The position numbers and the translations under genes were made by a program. Source: Henckelia pumila (Eukaryota; Streptophyta; Magnoliopsida; Lamiales; Gesneriaceae). From it: a stretch of 64,000 nucleotides of DNA. The DNA lies in assembly GCF_033568475.1 (NCBI RefSeq), contig NC_133121.1, positions 135,378,375 to 135,442,374 of the forward strand. Direction: 5' to 3'. The number at the start of each line of letters is the position of its first letter. The first letter of the stretch is position 1. The notes under the pieces are model-generated. The model worked only from the letters and a program-made list of their open reading frames with translations. It ran no database searches and had not been told where the DNA came from. Positions 45,679 through 57,301 of this stretch are shown here, one piece after another.

Positions 45679-47596
45679 TGAATTGCGGTTGATATAAAAC
45701 GCTAAGTTTCACCATAGAAACCATCTCTTGTAGGAAACTCTTAGAAATTTGTAATATATCAAATCTTGATTTGAAGTTGATGCAAGTTTGACACTTAACA
45801 TCTGTTGGATCATAATCTCGATCAAGCTCTTTGTTTAATTGAACTTACATTCGTACTTATAAGTATTCCTTCTATTGGAAGACTATGGTCTTAACATAAA
45901 CTAAATAAGACCATGATTTACCTATTTTATAAATTCTGAACTACATACAACTTATAATTCTAATACGTAGCCTAGTTTCCTAATATCCACTTAAAATATT
46001 AATGGATTCTACTATAAAGTTTCGAATCTTATTTTTTTCATAAGTGACAATGATGGAAGGGAATTGAATAGATTTTCCATCATGGAATAATAAGAATAGA
46101 ATATTGATTTTATTTATGATTATTTCATCAATATGATTATGGAAACTAAGTAAAATGATTTGGATAATAGAAGTGCGTTATGGATTTTATCATGTAGACG
46201 GACAGTGACTCTGAAAATCTCGGACAAAGTGAATTATCCAAAAAAATTAACCATATCGGTTAAACAACTGAATCAGCTATGTCAAAAACGTAGTCAATTT
46301 TGAGGAGATAAATCTAACTATAACGATCTACAAAACTTTGTAGCTCAAGCAAAATGCCAGAATAACCCAATCAAACAAATAAAATTAGGATGATAAATAT
46401 ATATATAAAAAATTATTGGGTTATCTAGACTATGAGTGAAAAAATATATATTAGCAAATAGGTGAGGCTGATAATCATATAAAATTTATCATATATATGA
46501 CTGGATAGCATGGTTGGGTAGAATAATAACAATCAAAATGGATATATTCTAAAAAAATTCAAGTCGAAAAGTAGCAAATTTTGATATGAATATCAGAGGT
46601 AAAACTGAAATGATTTATGTAGATTGAAACAAGAGAACTAAAAAAGACGATATTGTCAAACGGACTTATTGGATCAAGATGAATGATGGCTTGACATAAT
46701 AGAAGTATTACTCAAAATGTATAATCGGAGGTGAAAGAAAACCAAAAAATGTATACAAAATATGGTTTAGACAAATACAATGTCTAAACATTTGGGCAAA
46801 ATGAAAAGAGAAATCAATTTAATAGGTTAGTTGAGAGGGGAAAAATAACTTTAGAAAGATGAATATATATATTTTTTTAGAGACTAATAAATGATTTTGT
46901 ATTCGATCTTATTTAAACTCAAAAATAATTTTGATACAATTAATATTAATAATTTTTTTTATTGGCATATATCTACTAGTTGAACCCAATTTACATAATT
47001 ATCTTACTTGGTTCTATCAAGTTCCAAAAAAAAAAAAAAAAATCTCATCCTCTCGCCATGTTTCTTTTATCTGCTCTTTAATTAATTATGTCTATGAGGA
47101 TTACCTACCAAAATTCCTATTAGATTGAATTCTTCTCTAAATATATCATGAACCAATTTTTTTTTTTATAAACCTAAATTCATTCAACCAAGTTTCTCTT
47201 GACTATAATCATCCTTAATTGGTTTACCCTTAAATCTATGAAATAAGCTTAGTATGTTGCATTTCAGGCATGTCTACTTCTATTGGAACTTCTCCATGTG
47301 CGTTATTTGCGCTAACTGGTGTTGGGTTGTAGCTAACTTGATTTGAGTACTTGCACGTCCCATAACACATTCAAGGACAAAACTGAAGTTCATTCAAGTA
47401 TCCAATTACTCTCAACAAATCTATTCCATCAGTCAGTTATTTTGTCTTATCAGATTCTTTATCTACCCACTAGTCAATTTAATTTCCAAGATGGTCTATC
47501 TAAACTAAGACTACTTCTAGACAACTGAAATTTTTTTTCAGCAAGAAGCTCCTCTTATCCGGATTATGGAACCTGGCGGCTCTGATACCACTTAAA
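45679..47596 (-). other. Internal leftover of the minus-strand Ty3 element
   Basis: AT-rich and non-coding. It includes the region next to the primer site. No gag or RT motif is recognised; it may include foreign sequence that replaced the deleted coding part. Confidence 0.45.
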
Positions 47597-48965
47597 TGTC
47601 ATGCCCTGAAAATGGACCTAGTTGACATCGGCGTTGTTTAACAATTTAACATTGAAACAACAAGCCTCGTACGTAGTACAAATCTTGCCAAAAACCAGTC
47701 TATTTCATAAACCATAACTGTTTTTACAGAGAAAAACACAAGTGCGACAATGCGGAAGCGAAACTAAAATTTAAAGTAAAAGTATTTCTTCAACTTGAAC
47801 TGATCCGTCCTCACCAGCCCCAGAATATATTCTGTTCTTCGTCATCTAACTCATCTTCATTCTTATCTGAGGAGGAAGGTAAGGGGGTGAATGTTTTGGA
47901 AAACACTTAGCAAATGGGAGCCGATCAAGAATGATAAACACCAAAATATATTTACATGTACACATGTATATTTCATAATCTTGAAATAAAATAATCATGC
48001 TGAATCTGACACAAATACAAAGCAAACATTGCACTGTTAATTATCTCATTTTCCGTGGTTTACTGATCAGTCCCCTATATGTTACTCCTCTAAGGGGCGA
48101 GGCCAAAAGAACGATTATTATAACCCACCGCATCAGGGCCATATCAAATCAAATCAAATCAAATCAAATCAAATCAAATCATCAAAAATTCCTTAATCAT
48201 TTCTAAATCGACTCTTAACAGTGCATCTCAAATATTTCAAAATAATTCTAACATGCTTCAAATAATATCACGAATAACCAACAAATAGCATATTAAAGTG
48301 AAATGAATATACGTATCACGCCGATCGAATTTTCAAAAACATAAGTTATTTATTTTATGAAGCTTAACTCACATACAAAAATGAATATAAGTGTAGAAAC
48401 TTATATCACACAAAATAAAGATCGAAGCCCACTTACAGTATTCGATTTCTAAGAAAATCGTGTAGGAGTAGACATTGTTAGATGACCTCGTACTTAAGCA
48501 ACCTCAAAACCAAGTGAAGGACCGAAGGTATTGTTTGAAATTTGGACAGAAAAATATTGAAGCTTCTTGATCAACTTCGACGCTCCTTCTTGGATCAACT
48601 TCGGACAGATTTTCTTAGCTTTGTTTGCTATAGATAATTTCTTGAAGTTTGGGTAGATTGCTCCTTTGAAATTGAACATAAATTCTTCTCGATGGTGGAC
48701 AGTAAGTCTGCTCAATCTTGGACAGAAACTCACTCCTTTGAAATCGAACAGAAAATTCAATTCCTTGATCACGTTTTGGCGCTGCTTCTTGGATCGAATT
48801 CGGCCCACTTTCTTGCTTAGATTGTTGTAGGCGATTAATCGAATTTGGAACAGAAAGTATGCTCGTACTTGGACAGAAATTTTGCTCGAATGTTGACAGA
48901 AATTTTGCTCGAACTATGGACAAAATTCTGTTTCGAACCGATGCCGCACCTCGATGTTTCTGGGC
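47597..48965 (-). repeat. 5' LTR of the minus-strand Ty3 element, truncated
   Basis: Aligns with 43475-44823 of the 3' LTR in the same orientation. The match stops abruptly at 48965 (ctcgatgtttctgggc), where the 3' LTR copy continues for another ~350 bp. A (AATCA)n expansion sits at about 48143-48180. Confidence 0.85.
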
Positions 48966-49740
48966 TGTAAGGTTTTGACAGTCTGAAATCACAGAAATAC
49001 CAGAAATAAATTTTCGAGTGTGTGTTATCTTTCAGTGTTGTCAACACTTCACGATAACACTATGCAGCAGAATAATTAACTAACAGTAAGAGTAAATAGC
49101 GCATAGATATTTATGCACAAGTATTAAATACTTGTGCGATGACTCATGGCGAAATAATCACTAGAAAAACAAATCAGTTTACAAAAACCAACTAGTGATT
49201 GTTCTATGAAAAACTACTTTTCTCAACAGATTGAGAAAATAAATGACTTCCTAAAAACTAGTAAGAACTAGAATAATAGACCAATAGTAAGTTCTAAGCC
49301 GAAAAACAAAAACCAAGGATCCACTTTCAGAACAACACTTCACTCGTGTGTTCTTCAGTGTTTCCAACACTACTCGGCAATACAACGTAGCAGTAGTATC
49401 TCTTCAAAAATTCTTCAATGATCGATCTTCAATGCTCTAGAATTTCTGCAGTACATTCTCTATGTATTTTTCTCTCTACGTTTCACTCTCTTGATCTCTC
49501 TATTTCGTTGTTCCTTCTGATCGGTCCTTGCATCTCTTTAAATAGATCTTCAATATGTTTCCATAAATAAGTTCCTACAAAGCATGAAAATAATATATCA
49601 TCATAAATCAAATATTTCGAATAAAGATGTAACAACTATTACCAATTTAAAACTTGTCTAAGAAAGACAAAACTATAAATATAGAATTTGAATGCAATAA
49701 GGAAATAATTTAAAAGACATGTGCACGACATGTTCTTTCA
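48966..49740 (-). mobile_element. Solo LTR of a diverged SIRE-like element
   Basis: On the minus strand it starts TGAAAGAACATG and ends ACCTTACA, the same termini as the SIRE LTRs at 28847 and 41395. Shared landmarks include a polypyrimidine leader, a 'tacttgtgca' segment and the two inverted-repeat motifs. It is 775 bp. The flanking five bases differ (tgggc and aaaac), so there is no target duplication. Confidence 0.8.
49022..49060. repeat. Nested inverted repeat in the SIRE-like solo LTR
   Basis: Outer GTGTTATC (49022-49029) and GATAACAC (49053-49060); inner GTGTTG and CAACAC around one T (49035-49047). The geometry matches the main element but the outer arm sequence differs on both sides together. 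A second, weaker copy is at 49358-49370. Confidence 0.8.
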
Positions 49741-50089
49741 AAAACTTAATTACAAGGGTTTCGACATTGGAAGCCCGAAAAGACAATGATGTAGGAAAGT
49801 ATTACTATATTAGCTGCCCTCTTAGACATGAGAGATTCTATGTTGAAAGAAAAACTCCATATCTTTTTCGTAGATACGATAGGCTGATCATCTCGTGCAA
49901 ATCATTGAAGAAGAAATTTACAAACAAAGTTCATATTTTATCCCTACTTGATTCATTTAAAAAATGGTTACACGTTTTTCAAAACTTATTTAATAGGAAT
50001 ATATTAGTAAAAGATCGAGTAGAAAAAATATTACTAAATATATTATATAAGCTTATATATTTGAAAAAAAGTAACATATATAATCGACA

Positions 50090-50473
50090 TAGACAAACTA
50101 AGAAATATATCATTTTCTTTTCTTTTTTTTGACAGGAGAAATATATCATTTTCAATACAAGTAATTGAACTAACGTCGATCAAGATATTTTTCTCCCATT
50201 GAATTACGAAGACGATTCTTAAATTAAAAATTTAACTTCTAGATCATTGGCTTAATTTTATGTGTAAGGGCATATTGGTGCCTTTATATCAATATACAAC
50301 TCTTAATAGATCCGCCCATGCTTACCAACCAAAAGCAATTACTTTTTGTTACTGAAGTGAGGTGCTTTTTTTAAATAATGATTCCTTATACGTACTCAGG
50401 GTTGTTAATTTGATATACATATAAGAGAAACATATATACGCCAACTTTGCTACACTAAAAAGACCTTTCTCTA
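50090..50473. repeat. Tandem-module segment A, copy 1
   Basis: Matches 55049-55411 over its length, with shared runs such as aatacaagtaattgaac, gaagacgattcttaaatt and ttaccaaccaaaa. A short insert (ctttttttt-rich) occurs near 50115-50145 in this copy. The preceding 49741-50089 is AT-rich, with no gene recognised. Confidence 0.75.
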
Positions 50474-50483
50474 GGATAAATAC

Positions 50484-51903
50484 GGATTAGGATCCCCTAT
50501 TGTGGGGTATCCCACAGTAGGGGGTGCTGTGGTGGAAACGGCACCGTTTCCTCCACAACACACTTCCTTTTCCTTTTCTTTTTTTTTTTTCGTTTGTTTT
50601 CTCTTTTTTTTTCCAAGTTTTGTAATTTTTTTTAATTCTTTAACTCAACAAATTTGTTTTTCTCCCTTTTTTGAAAAACAAAAAAAAAATTGGCTTTATT
50701 TTTTATTTTTTAATTTATCCAATTTTCTTTTCAATTTTTTAATCCAATTTTTTTTTAAAAACAATTTTTTGCCTCCAATTTTTACTTGTCCAACTCGTCT
50801 ATTTTTTTTTTCTTTTCAATTCAAGTTTTTTTTAAAATTTACAATAAATAAGAAAAAATTTTGAAATTTTGGGACCTGAATATTCGGGAACACGAACCCG
50901 ACATATTTCAAGACTTGAATATTCCGGACCGCGAATATTTGGGATCTCTTGGGTAGGGAGAATGAATTCCGATTTTTTTTTTTAGTTTCAAGATTTTGTT
51001 CAAAAAACACAAAAATGTGATTATTTATTTAAAAAATGCTATTTAGTATTTCTAAATATAAAATAAATATTCGACTTAAAGCGTATAATATTAAAATATT
51101 TATGATAATTCTTCAAGTTTTTTGTTAAAAAAAGAACATCATACAATATATCATATAATTATTAATAAAATATTATGATAAAAATTATTGGATAAATTTT
51201 AGTATACAGATTGTCAAATTACATCTTTTATTCTAAATATTTGTTCTAATTTGATAATTATAAATATCAATTAATTAAATTATTAATTTAATTTTTAAAA
51301 AAGACACAATAATAAAATATCATTTCGTGATTCTACTATACGATCTTTCCAACAATAAAAAATTACGTGCATTAAGTCACAATTAATTGTTATATGTGTT
51401 GAAACACAATAATATTTATCTCAATATATTATTAAAATTATTAATAAAATATATTATAATATTATTTCAGGAGGGGTAGAGAATCCCCTCGGGATAAGGT
51501 TTTATTCTTGATCCCTCTCCCGATATTAATTTAGACGGGAAAAATTGCAAAAATTCGGTTCAAGAAAATATTGGGTTGTGATATTTTCGGGACAAAAATG
51601 AGATGCAATTCAGGAAGGGTCGGGATTTCGAGAATTTTTGTCGTCCCTACAATTTTTTTAAAAAGAAATAAAATTGGGTAAATTAGAAAATAATAAAAAC
51701 TAATTTTGTTTTTAAAAAAAATAAAAAAAAGAAAAAACCTGTCGAATAACTTGATTTAAACATACAAAAAAATACAAAAAACTTGAAAGGAAAAAAAAAA
51801 CTAACAAACAAAAAAAAAGAAAATAAAAAGGAAGTGTGATGTGGAGGAAACGGTCCACATCACCCCCTACTGTGGGGGATCCCACAGTAGGGGACCCTGA
51901 TCC
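50484..51903. mobile_element. Mutator-like non-autonomous element, 1.4 kb
   Basis: Perfect 9-bp target duplication GATAAATAC (50475-50483 and 51904-51912). Long terminal inverted repeats of roughly 200 bp: the left end ggattaggatcccctattg pairs with the right end ending agtaggggaccctgatcc, and further segments (gaaacggt...ccgtttcc, then T-rich and A-rich runs) also pair. A 9-bp duplication with long inverted repeats is the Mutator hallmark. The interior has no transposase-like frame and is AT-rich, so it would depend on an autonomous relative. Confidence 0.88.
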
Positions 51904-52330
51904 GATAAATACAAATTGTAATGCAAGTTCACAAGAGTAATACATATACAGAACCCCAATTTTTCTATTGAATTATATAATAATCTGCAAGAACCCTATA
52001 ATTAAGCGTACATTTACAAAGATTTGTGCATGATTTAATTAATAATTGAAAAAGTAAAAAAAATCTATAAGTGTAGCTAATTAGTTCTTTTTCATATATA
52101 TACAACATTCTCATGATTTGGAAGAATATTTTAAGAAATTTTATCTAAATAATTTTCCTCAGAATCGATCGTACTATATAGACGACAAAACTAAATATTC
52201 ACCGTACAAGTGAATTAAAATACAAATTGACAAAAAAAATTTCGATTCAGTGGAGTGTGTATAAATATGGTGGATTGTCATTTCATATCCTCGCACCACT
52301 TACATATATACATTTGAAGGGCTTGTTTAA
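51904..52330. repeat. Tandem-module segment B, copy 1 (bZIP pseudogene upstream)
   Basis: Shares atatacagaacccc, gaattatataata, agaacccta and tggtggattgtcat landmarks with the segment at 54600-54990. It lies directly upstream of the bZIP copy at 52442 and probably includes its former promoter. Confidence 0.5.
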
Positions 52331-52623
52331 TTTCATCATTATTTTCTCCAAACATTTTTCCTTTAATGTCTCTCGTAGAAAAGAATATTGAAAATCGAGA
52401 ATTCATCTCAGAAGCAATGCCCACCCACTCTCGATGAAGCCATGTCGCAAGAAATGGAAGATGGGAGCCTCAATTTGAATGATCCTAGCATAGATTTGAA
52501 GAAGATTAGAAGGTGAACTACATTTTTATTTGTTTTTTGAAAACTTTTTACGTTTGAATTTGAAAAAGAACTTATATTTGGAGTCACAGTTTGGAAATCG
52601 GAGTGGAATAGCTATAAAAGTTT

Positions 52624-52906
52624 GGGAAAATTGCAATTTAGTCATAAAAGTTTGTCACATTTCAATTTTAGTCCTATATATTCTATTTTTTGGCAATTTC
52701 GGTCCTTTTTATTCAAAAATGCTTACGTGGCACTGTACACGTCAGCTCCACATCAGCACTAAATTGGTGCCACGTCATCGCCACGTCGGAAAAATGACTA
52801 AAATTGTCAAAAAAATGAAGATAGCGGACTAAAACTGAAATCTAAAAATATAAAGGACTGAAATCGCAAAGTGACAAAGTTACAGGACCAAAAAAACAAT
52901 TTTCCC
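52624..52906. mobile_element. Fold-back MITE (9-bp duplication) in intron 1 of the bZIP pseudogene
   Basis: Ends GGGAAAATTG and CAATTTTCCC, with pairing continuing inward (tttgtcac against gtgacaaa; cacgtcagc and cacgtcgg near the centre). It is flanked by taaaagttt and taaaagtta, a 9-bp duplication with one mismatch, which suggests a Mutator-type MITE. Length 283 bp, non-coding. Confidence 0.8.
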
Positions 52907-52983
52907 TAAAAGTTACCACTTTTCTCAATAATTTTTCAAAAAACCAATCAGCTATACTTTTTCAGTGATTGACATTATTATTT

Positions 52984-53121
52984 GGGAAAATTGCATATAT
53001 CACCCCTTGAAATCTCTGGTTTGTGGATAACCTTTCTGAAAGTTTTTTGAGTTAATAATAACCCATGTGATTCCAAATCTATAACTAATTAAGTGCGTGT
53101 GCTACATATATGCAATTTTCC
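52984..53121. mobile_element. Second small MITE in the same intron
   Basis: Imperfect terminal inverted repeats GGGAAAATTGCATATAT and ATATATGCAATTTTCC, 138 bp, ending ~60 bp before exon 2. The ends resemble those of the larger MITE at 52624. The target duplication is unclear. Confidence 0.55.
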
Positions 53122-54286
53122 TCTTATTTTTGTACATATCCAAACTCACCTTTTCATTGATCATCTGCGCATATTTCAGGATTGTATGAAACAAACTCTC
53201 GGCTCAAAGATCTAGAATGAAGATCGTAAACCATACTCGTGATTCGGAAAAAATGGTCAAGGATTTGGAGGTAAATATATATTAGTCCATTGTGTGTTTT
53301 TTTTTTTTTGGTTTTTTGTACAAAATTTAAATCAGGTAAATATATATGTATTAATTTGCAGGCACATATATCCACTCTCACTCCACAAGTGGAAAGCTAC
53401 AAAGAGAGGAAGAATCTCTTGCAAATTGAAAATGACACCCTCCAACGAGAACTGGAGAAAAGTTCGAACAAATCCAGTCGTCATGAATGTAATTAAAATA
53501 TATTTCATGAATTTCAAATAAAATCTAGCTAGCTACGGAAAAATATATTAGATATATGCATGCGCGCATGATATAAATATATATGATAGTATATGGCTTC
53601 ATTTTACGCGTGCAGTGGAAATTGAAGAGATGAGAGCTGAGATAAACATGCTAAAAGAACTCCAGAAAACTGCACAACATAATAAGCATGAGGCACAACA
53701 GATACCGACCGATTTTCGTCTCGAGCCACTCCAGGAGTATGAAGATGTAGACCATTATATCAACTTTGATGCTCTCGATGCTGCCGAAAATCCACCTGTT
53801 TGAGTTAAATTTTGGGAAGCTAGCTAGGCTTTTCAATATTTCTTGCAATTGAGTTTCTCTTTTTCTTTTTCCAAGACCAAGCATCAGAGATAAAATTAGG
53901 TGAAAGAATTTAGAAATTTTATTAATTTATTTATTTTTAATCCTAAATCTCAAAGTTTTGTGCTCAATTCGCGCGTGCGTAATTTATATACTCTCACGTA
54001 ATAGCACACTACGATCTAGCTACATTCATATTTTTCGTGCATGGATTCCATTTACTTTGTTTTCATCTAAATCAAAATGTAATTCTTTTAAATTAAAAGA
54101 AAAATATCGTTCTCACGCGAATGCTGGAATCGAAACTTTGTTTAAGTTTTATAATTCAAATCTAGAAAAATTGTAATTTTTTTTTTTGTTTGTAAAAAAC
54201 GCTTTTATGAAAACATTTTATTGCATATCCAAATGGACCCTAAAAGAACTTTAATTTCCTGTAAATACACACTAATGCAAATTAAA

Positions 54287-54572
54287 TAGGGGTGGTTCGG
54301 TAAGGTATACCGCATACCGTACCGAATACCGTATACCGTACCAAAAATTTCGGTACCGAAATTTCAGATACCGATACCGTGTATACCGATTTTTTTTCGA
54401 TATACCGAAATACCAAAAATTTAATATTATACCGATACCGATATCGAAAATTTTGGTACGGTATCATATCGTACCGAAATTTTCAGTATACCAAAATTTT
54501 TGGTATATACGATTTTTTTTTCGGTACGGTAAAGGCGGTATGACGACATTTCGGTATTTTTCGCCAGCCCTA
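54287..54572. mobile_element. hAT-type MITE, 286 bp
   Basis: A perfect 8-bp duplication AAATTAAA (54279-54286 and 54573-54580) flanks ends TAGGGGTGG and CCAGCCCTA, the terminal repeat and duplication size expected for hAT elements. The interior is made of repeated ataccg/cggtat units in both orientations, giving many short palindromes (for example tttcggtaccgaaa). Non-coding. Confidence 0.88.
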
Positions 54573-54599
54573 AAATTAAATCTATTGATACTCCACAAG

Positions 54600-55411
54600 A
54601 AATATACATATATAGAACCAAAATATAATATCGAGTTATGTAATTTATAAGAACCCCTAAAATTTTAAAATATGTAAAGGTTTGATTTAATTCATAAGTA
54701 TTACTAGCTGGTTAGCTAACTCGTTCAATTCCTATTGTTACACACTTAGGCCATGACAGATAAATTGGATGGATTAAAGAATGAATAAAATCAAAATTTT
54801 ATCGAATTTGGCTGGAATTTGAGTTAGTTTATATGTTAAATCTAAATTTTCACCATAAAAACTAAATACATATTATAAGCAAGTCCCGCGACAAAAAATA
54901 ATTAATTAATGTAATTTCCAATACGCCATTTTGTGCAACAATATTGCGTGCGCGTGCGCGCACATACATATATATGTGGTGGATTGTCATTAATATATAC
55001 ACAAGTATATATATTAGCTAGGTACTCCTTCACGAGGGTTATTTCCAATTAATCGACACAGACAAACTAAGAAATCTATCATTTTCAATACAAGTAATTG
55101 AACTAATATTTATATATTCATCTCCCATTGAATCATGAAGACGATTCTTAAATTAAACTTTAACTTGTAGATAATAGGTTTAATTTTACGTGCAGGGTAT
55201 ATTAGTACCATTATATCAATATTCAAGGGGACATTTTCCCCTTTGCCTCTAAATAGATACGCCCTGCTTACCAACCAAAAACAATTACTTTTTCTTACTG
55301 AAGTTAGTTGATTTTTTAAAATAATGATTCCTTATACTCAGGGTTGTTAATTTGATGTACATATAAGAGAAACATACGCCAACTTTACAACACTAAAAAA
55401 ACCTTCTCTCA
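54600..55411. repeat. Tandem module, copy 2 (segments B then A)
   Basis: Segment B part (54600-54990: aagaacccctaaaattt, ggccatgacagataaatt, caagtcccgcgacaa) matches 56885-57430 and, less well, 51904-52330. Segment A part (55049-55411) matches 50090-50473. No bZIP exons are found with this copy. Confidence 0.7.
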
Positions 55412-55521
55412 CATGATATCATCCTTACCTCAGCTAATTTAAGAAGACATCATATCCCTTGCTCGATATGCTTCCCGCTTTATGGATCCGATCGGGATAG
55501 CTCAGTCCATGATTTATTCTA

Positions 55522-55995
55522 TGAAAGGTATCAACATAACATAACACAAACTTAATTACGAAGTTTAAAATGCTGATGTTGTCTTATGGTGTTGGAGACA
55601 CCAGAGACAACATCAACTAATACTTAGATAAGTTTGAATTAAAACAATTAAGCACAAATAACTACGCAACGGAAATAAAATTAAAATAATAAAAAATTAA
55701 CCCACAGAATAATATGCACACGTGCAAGCACTTGTGTGATGCCTTATGGCAAAAATGATTACGAGAAAAATGTAATATTCAATTACAAAATCAATACTAG
55801 TAAATCATATAAAAACTCAGATTTCTCAACACGTTGAGAAATCCAAAGTACACTCTAAAATAATACTATATTAGCAGAAAAGCCTGAAATATCTTCACTT
55901 GGCAGCGACCACGGTGTTGTGTACCGATGTTGTGCGAAAACACAGGCAACACCAGAAGCGGCGAGAATTCTTCAACCGAAAACTTCAGATCTTCA
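55522..55995 (-). mobile_element. SIRE-like LTR fragment, minus strand
   Basis: Recognised by two inverted-repeat motifs (55575-55613 and 55913-55953), a 'cacacaagtgcttgcac' segment like the 'tacttgtgca' zone of the other SIRE LTRs, and the purine-rich leader on the other side. It is strongly diverged from the other two. The LTR end is probably at 55522; the start is not determined. Confidence 0.55.
55575..55613. repeat. Nested inverted repeat in the third SIRE-like LTR
   Basis: Outer arms GATGTTGTC (55575-55583) and GACAACATC (55605-55613) are perfect. The inner GGTGTTGGAGACACC (55588-55602) is an imperfect palindrome. The geometry equals that of the other copies. Confidence 0.8.
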
Positions 55996-56002
55996 ATTTC
56001 TT

Positions 56003-56884
56003 GGGGTGTGTGTGTGAGCCGTGAGTTTGAGTGGGTGTATGTGTGTGTTTTTTGTGTGTGTGTTGGTGTGTGTTTTTGTGAGTTTTGGTCTGTGTTGGGT
56101 TGTTTTTGAGGAGAAAGAAATGTGTAAAATATTTTATGACTTGTGGTGAAGTTGCGATTGAGGTTGACGACGTGTTGGATAAGGCATTTGAGTCATAATT
56201 CCCCACCAAATGAGGTTGAAGGCGTGTTAGATAAGGTGTTATTTTTAGGTGTAAAGTGTTTGAGGTGAATTTTTATTGAGGTGTTATGGGTAAAATGTAA
56301 AGTGTAAAGGTGCAAAGTTAAAAAAAAAAGTGGATTTTTGTGTGCATGTGTGTGCTTGCTTGCATATGATAAAGTTGAGGATTTTAAAAGTTAAATGATA
56401 TTGAAAGATTTAAATTTATTATTTAAGTATTTGTTAATTATTTTTCGGTATTACTTGCTGAGCTTTTAGGCTCACTAGACTTCATCGATGCGGGTGATGA
56501 TGAATGATGTGGTGCAGTCTGGCGAAGACGGTGGCTATGAGAAGGCGCATATCTAAGACCATGAAGTTCCGCAAATTTAGAAAACTGTTTTATGAATTAT
56601 AAGGTTTATTTGGAAGTCGAATTTTTAAAGTTTTTCATGAGAAGACAGAATATTTTCCTGAATGTTTCAGAATATTTCCTGAATGTTTTGCTAGTCTTTT
56701 TTACTATTTTTTGATACTGTACTAGCAAGTTGTTGGAAAACTGTTGATATATTTTAAGGATCTCTATTTTTATTTTATTTTATGTTTCCCCTTCCCCTCC
56801 TTTAAAAAAAAAAGTAGGCAACATTTTATATTATTTTAATTATTTATATTATTTTTATGTCTTTAAGAAAATGAGGAAGTTACA
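56003..56884. other. GT-rich stretch and Ty3 LTR-like fragment
   Basis: 56003-56102 is a degenerate GT-rich repeat. Further right, ttgctgagcttttaggctca followed by a 'gcgggtgatgatg' segment resembles the ctgagc...gctcat zone of the Ty3-type LTRs at 8480 and 60.1-62.6 kb, so this is probably an LTR fragment. No coding sequence is seen. Confidence 0.45.
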
Positions 56885-57231
56885 AGTTATGTAATTTATA
56901 AGAACCCCTAAAATTTCAAAATATGTAAAAGTTTGATTTAATTCATGAGTATATCTAGCTGTTTAGCTAACTCGTTCCATTCCTGTCGCGGTACACTTAG
57001 GCCATGATTGATAAATTGAATGGATTAGATAGGAATATAATCAACTTTGTATTGAATTTGGCTTGAATTCGATATATATATATATATATATAGAGTTTTG
57101 ATCACATGGGCAACCACCATGGGTAACTACGTGAGCAACAGCTGACGTGGCACCTTGGACATCCAATGAGTGATTGCCACGTAAGCTGTTGCTCACGTAG
57201 TTGCTCATGGTGGTTGCCCATGTGATCAAAA

Positions 57232-57301
<70 letters not shown>

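Larger units (their letters stand above)
43475..48965 (-). mobile_element. Gutted Ty3-type retrotransposon, minus strand
   Basis: Two direct repeats, 43475-45174 and 47597-48965, are its 3' and 5' LTRs on the minus strand. The element primer site TGGTATCAGAGCC is at 47578-47590 (minus), next to the 5' LTR. A purine tract gggagagga (plus 45175-45183 is its complement) abuts the 3' LTR. Only the C-terminal end of pol remains (45247-45678). The 5' LTR is cut off at 48965 by another LTR. It is inactive. Confidence 0.88.
52442..53803 (+). pseudogene. bZIP paralogue with a stop codon in the basic region
   Basis: A four-exon copy of the bZIP at 26477-27299: exons to 52512, then 53180-53270, 53362-53488 and 53616-53803. 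Exons 2 and 3 have identical lengths (91 and 127 bp) in both copies and all junctions are intact. Exon 1 is ...LDEAMSQEMEDGSLNL, but the frame upstream has a TAG and no family start. In exon 2 the basic region begins RIV, then TGA (53187-53189), then NKLSAQRSR; the paralogue has serine at this place. An ATG at 53217, just after the basic region, opens a frame of 122 codons with the complete zipper (ISTLTPQVESYKERKNLLQ) and an intact C-terminus (EYEDVDHYINFDALDAA). It is a pseudogene for a DNA-binding protein; a zipper-only product is possible but unproven. Confidence 0.8.
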
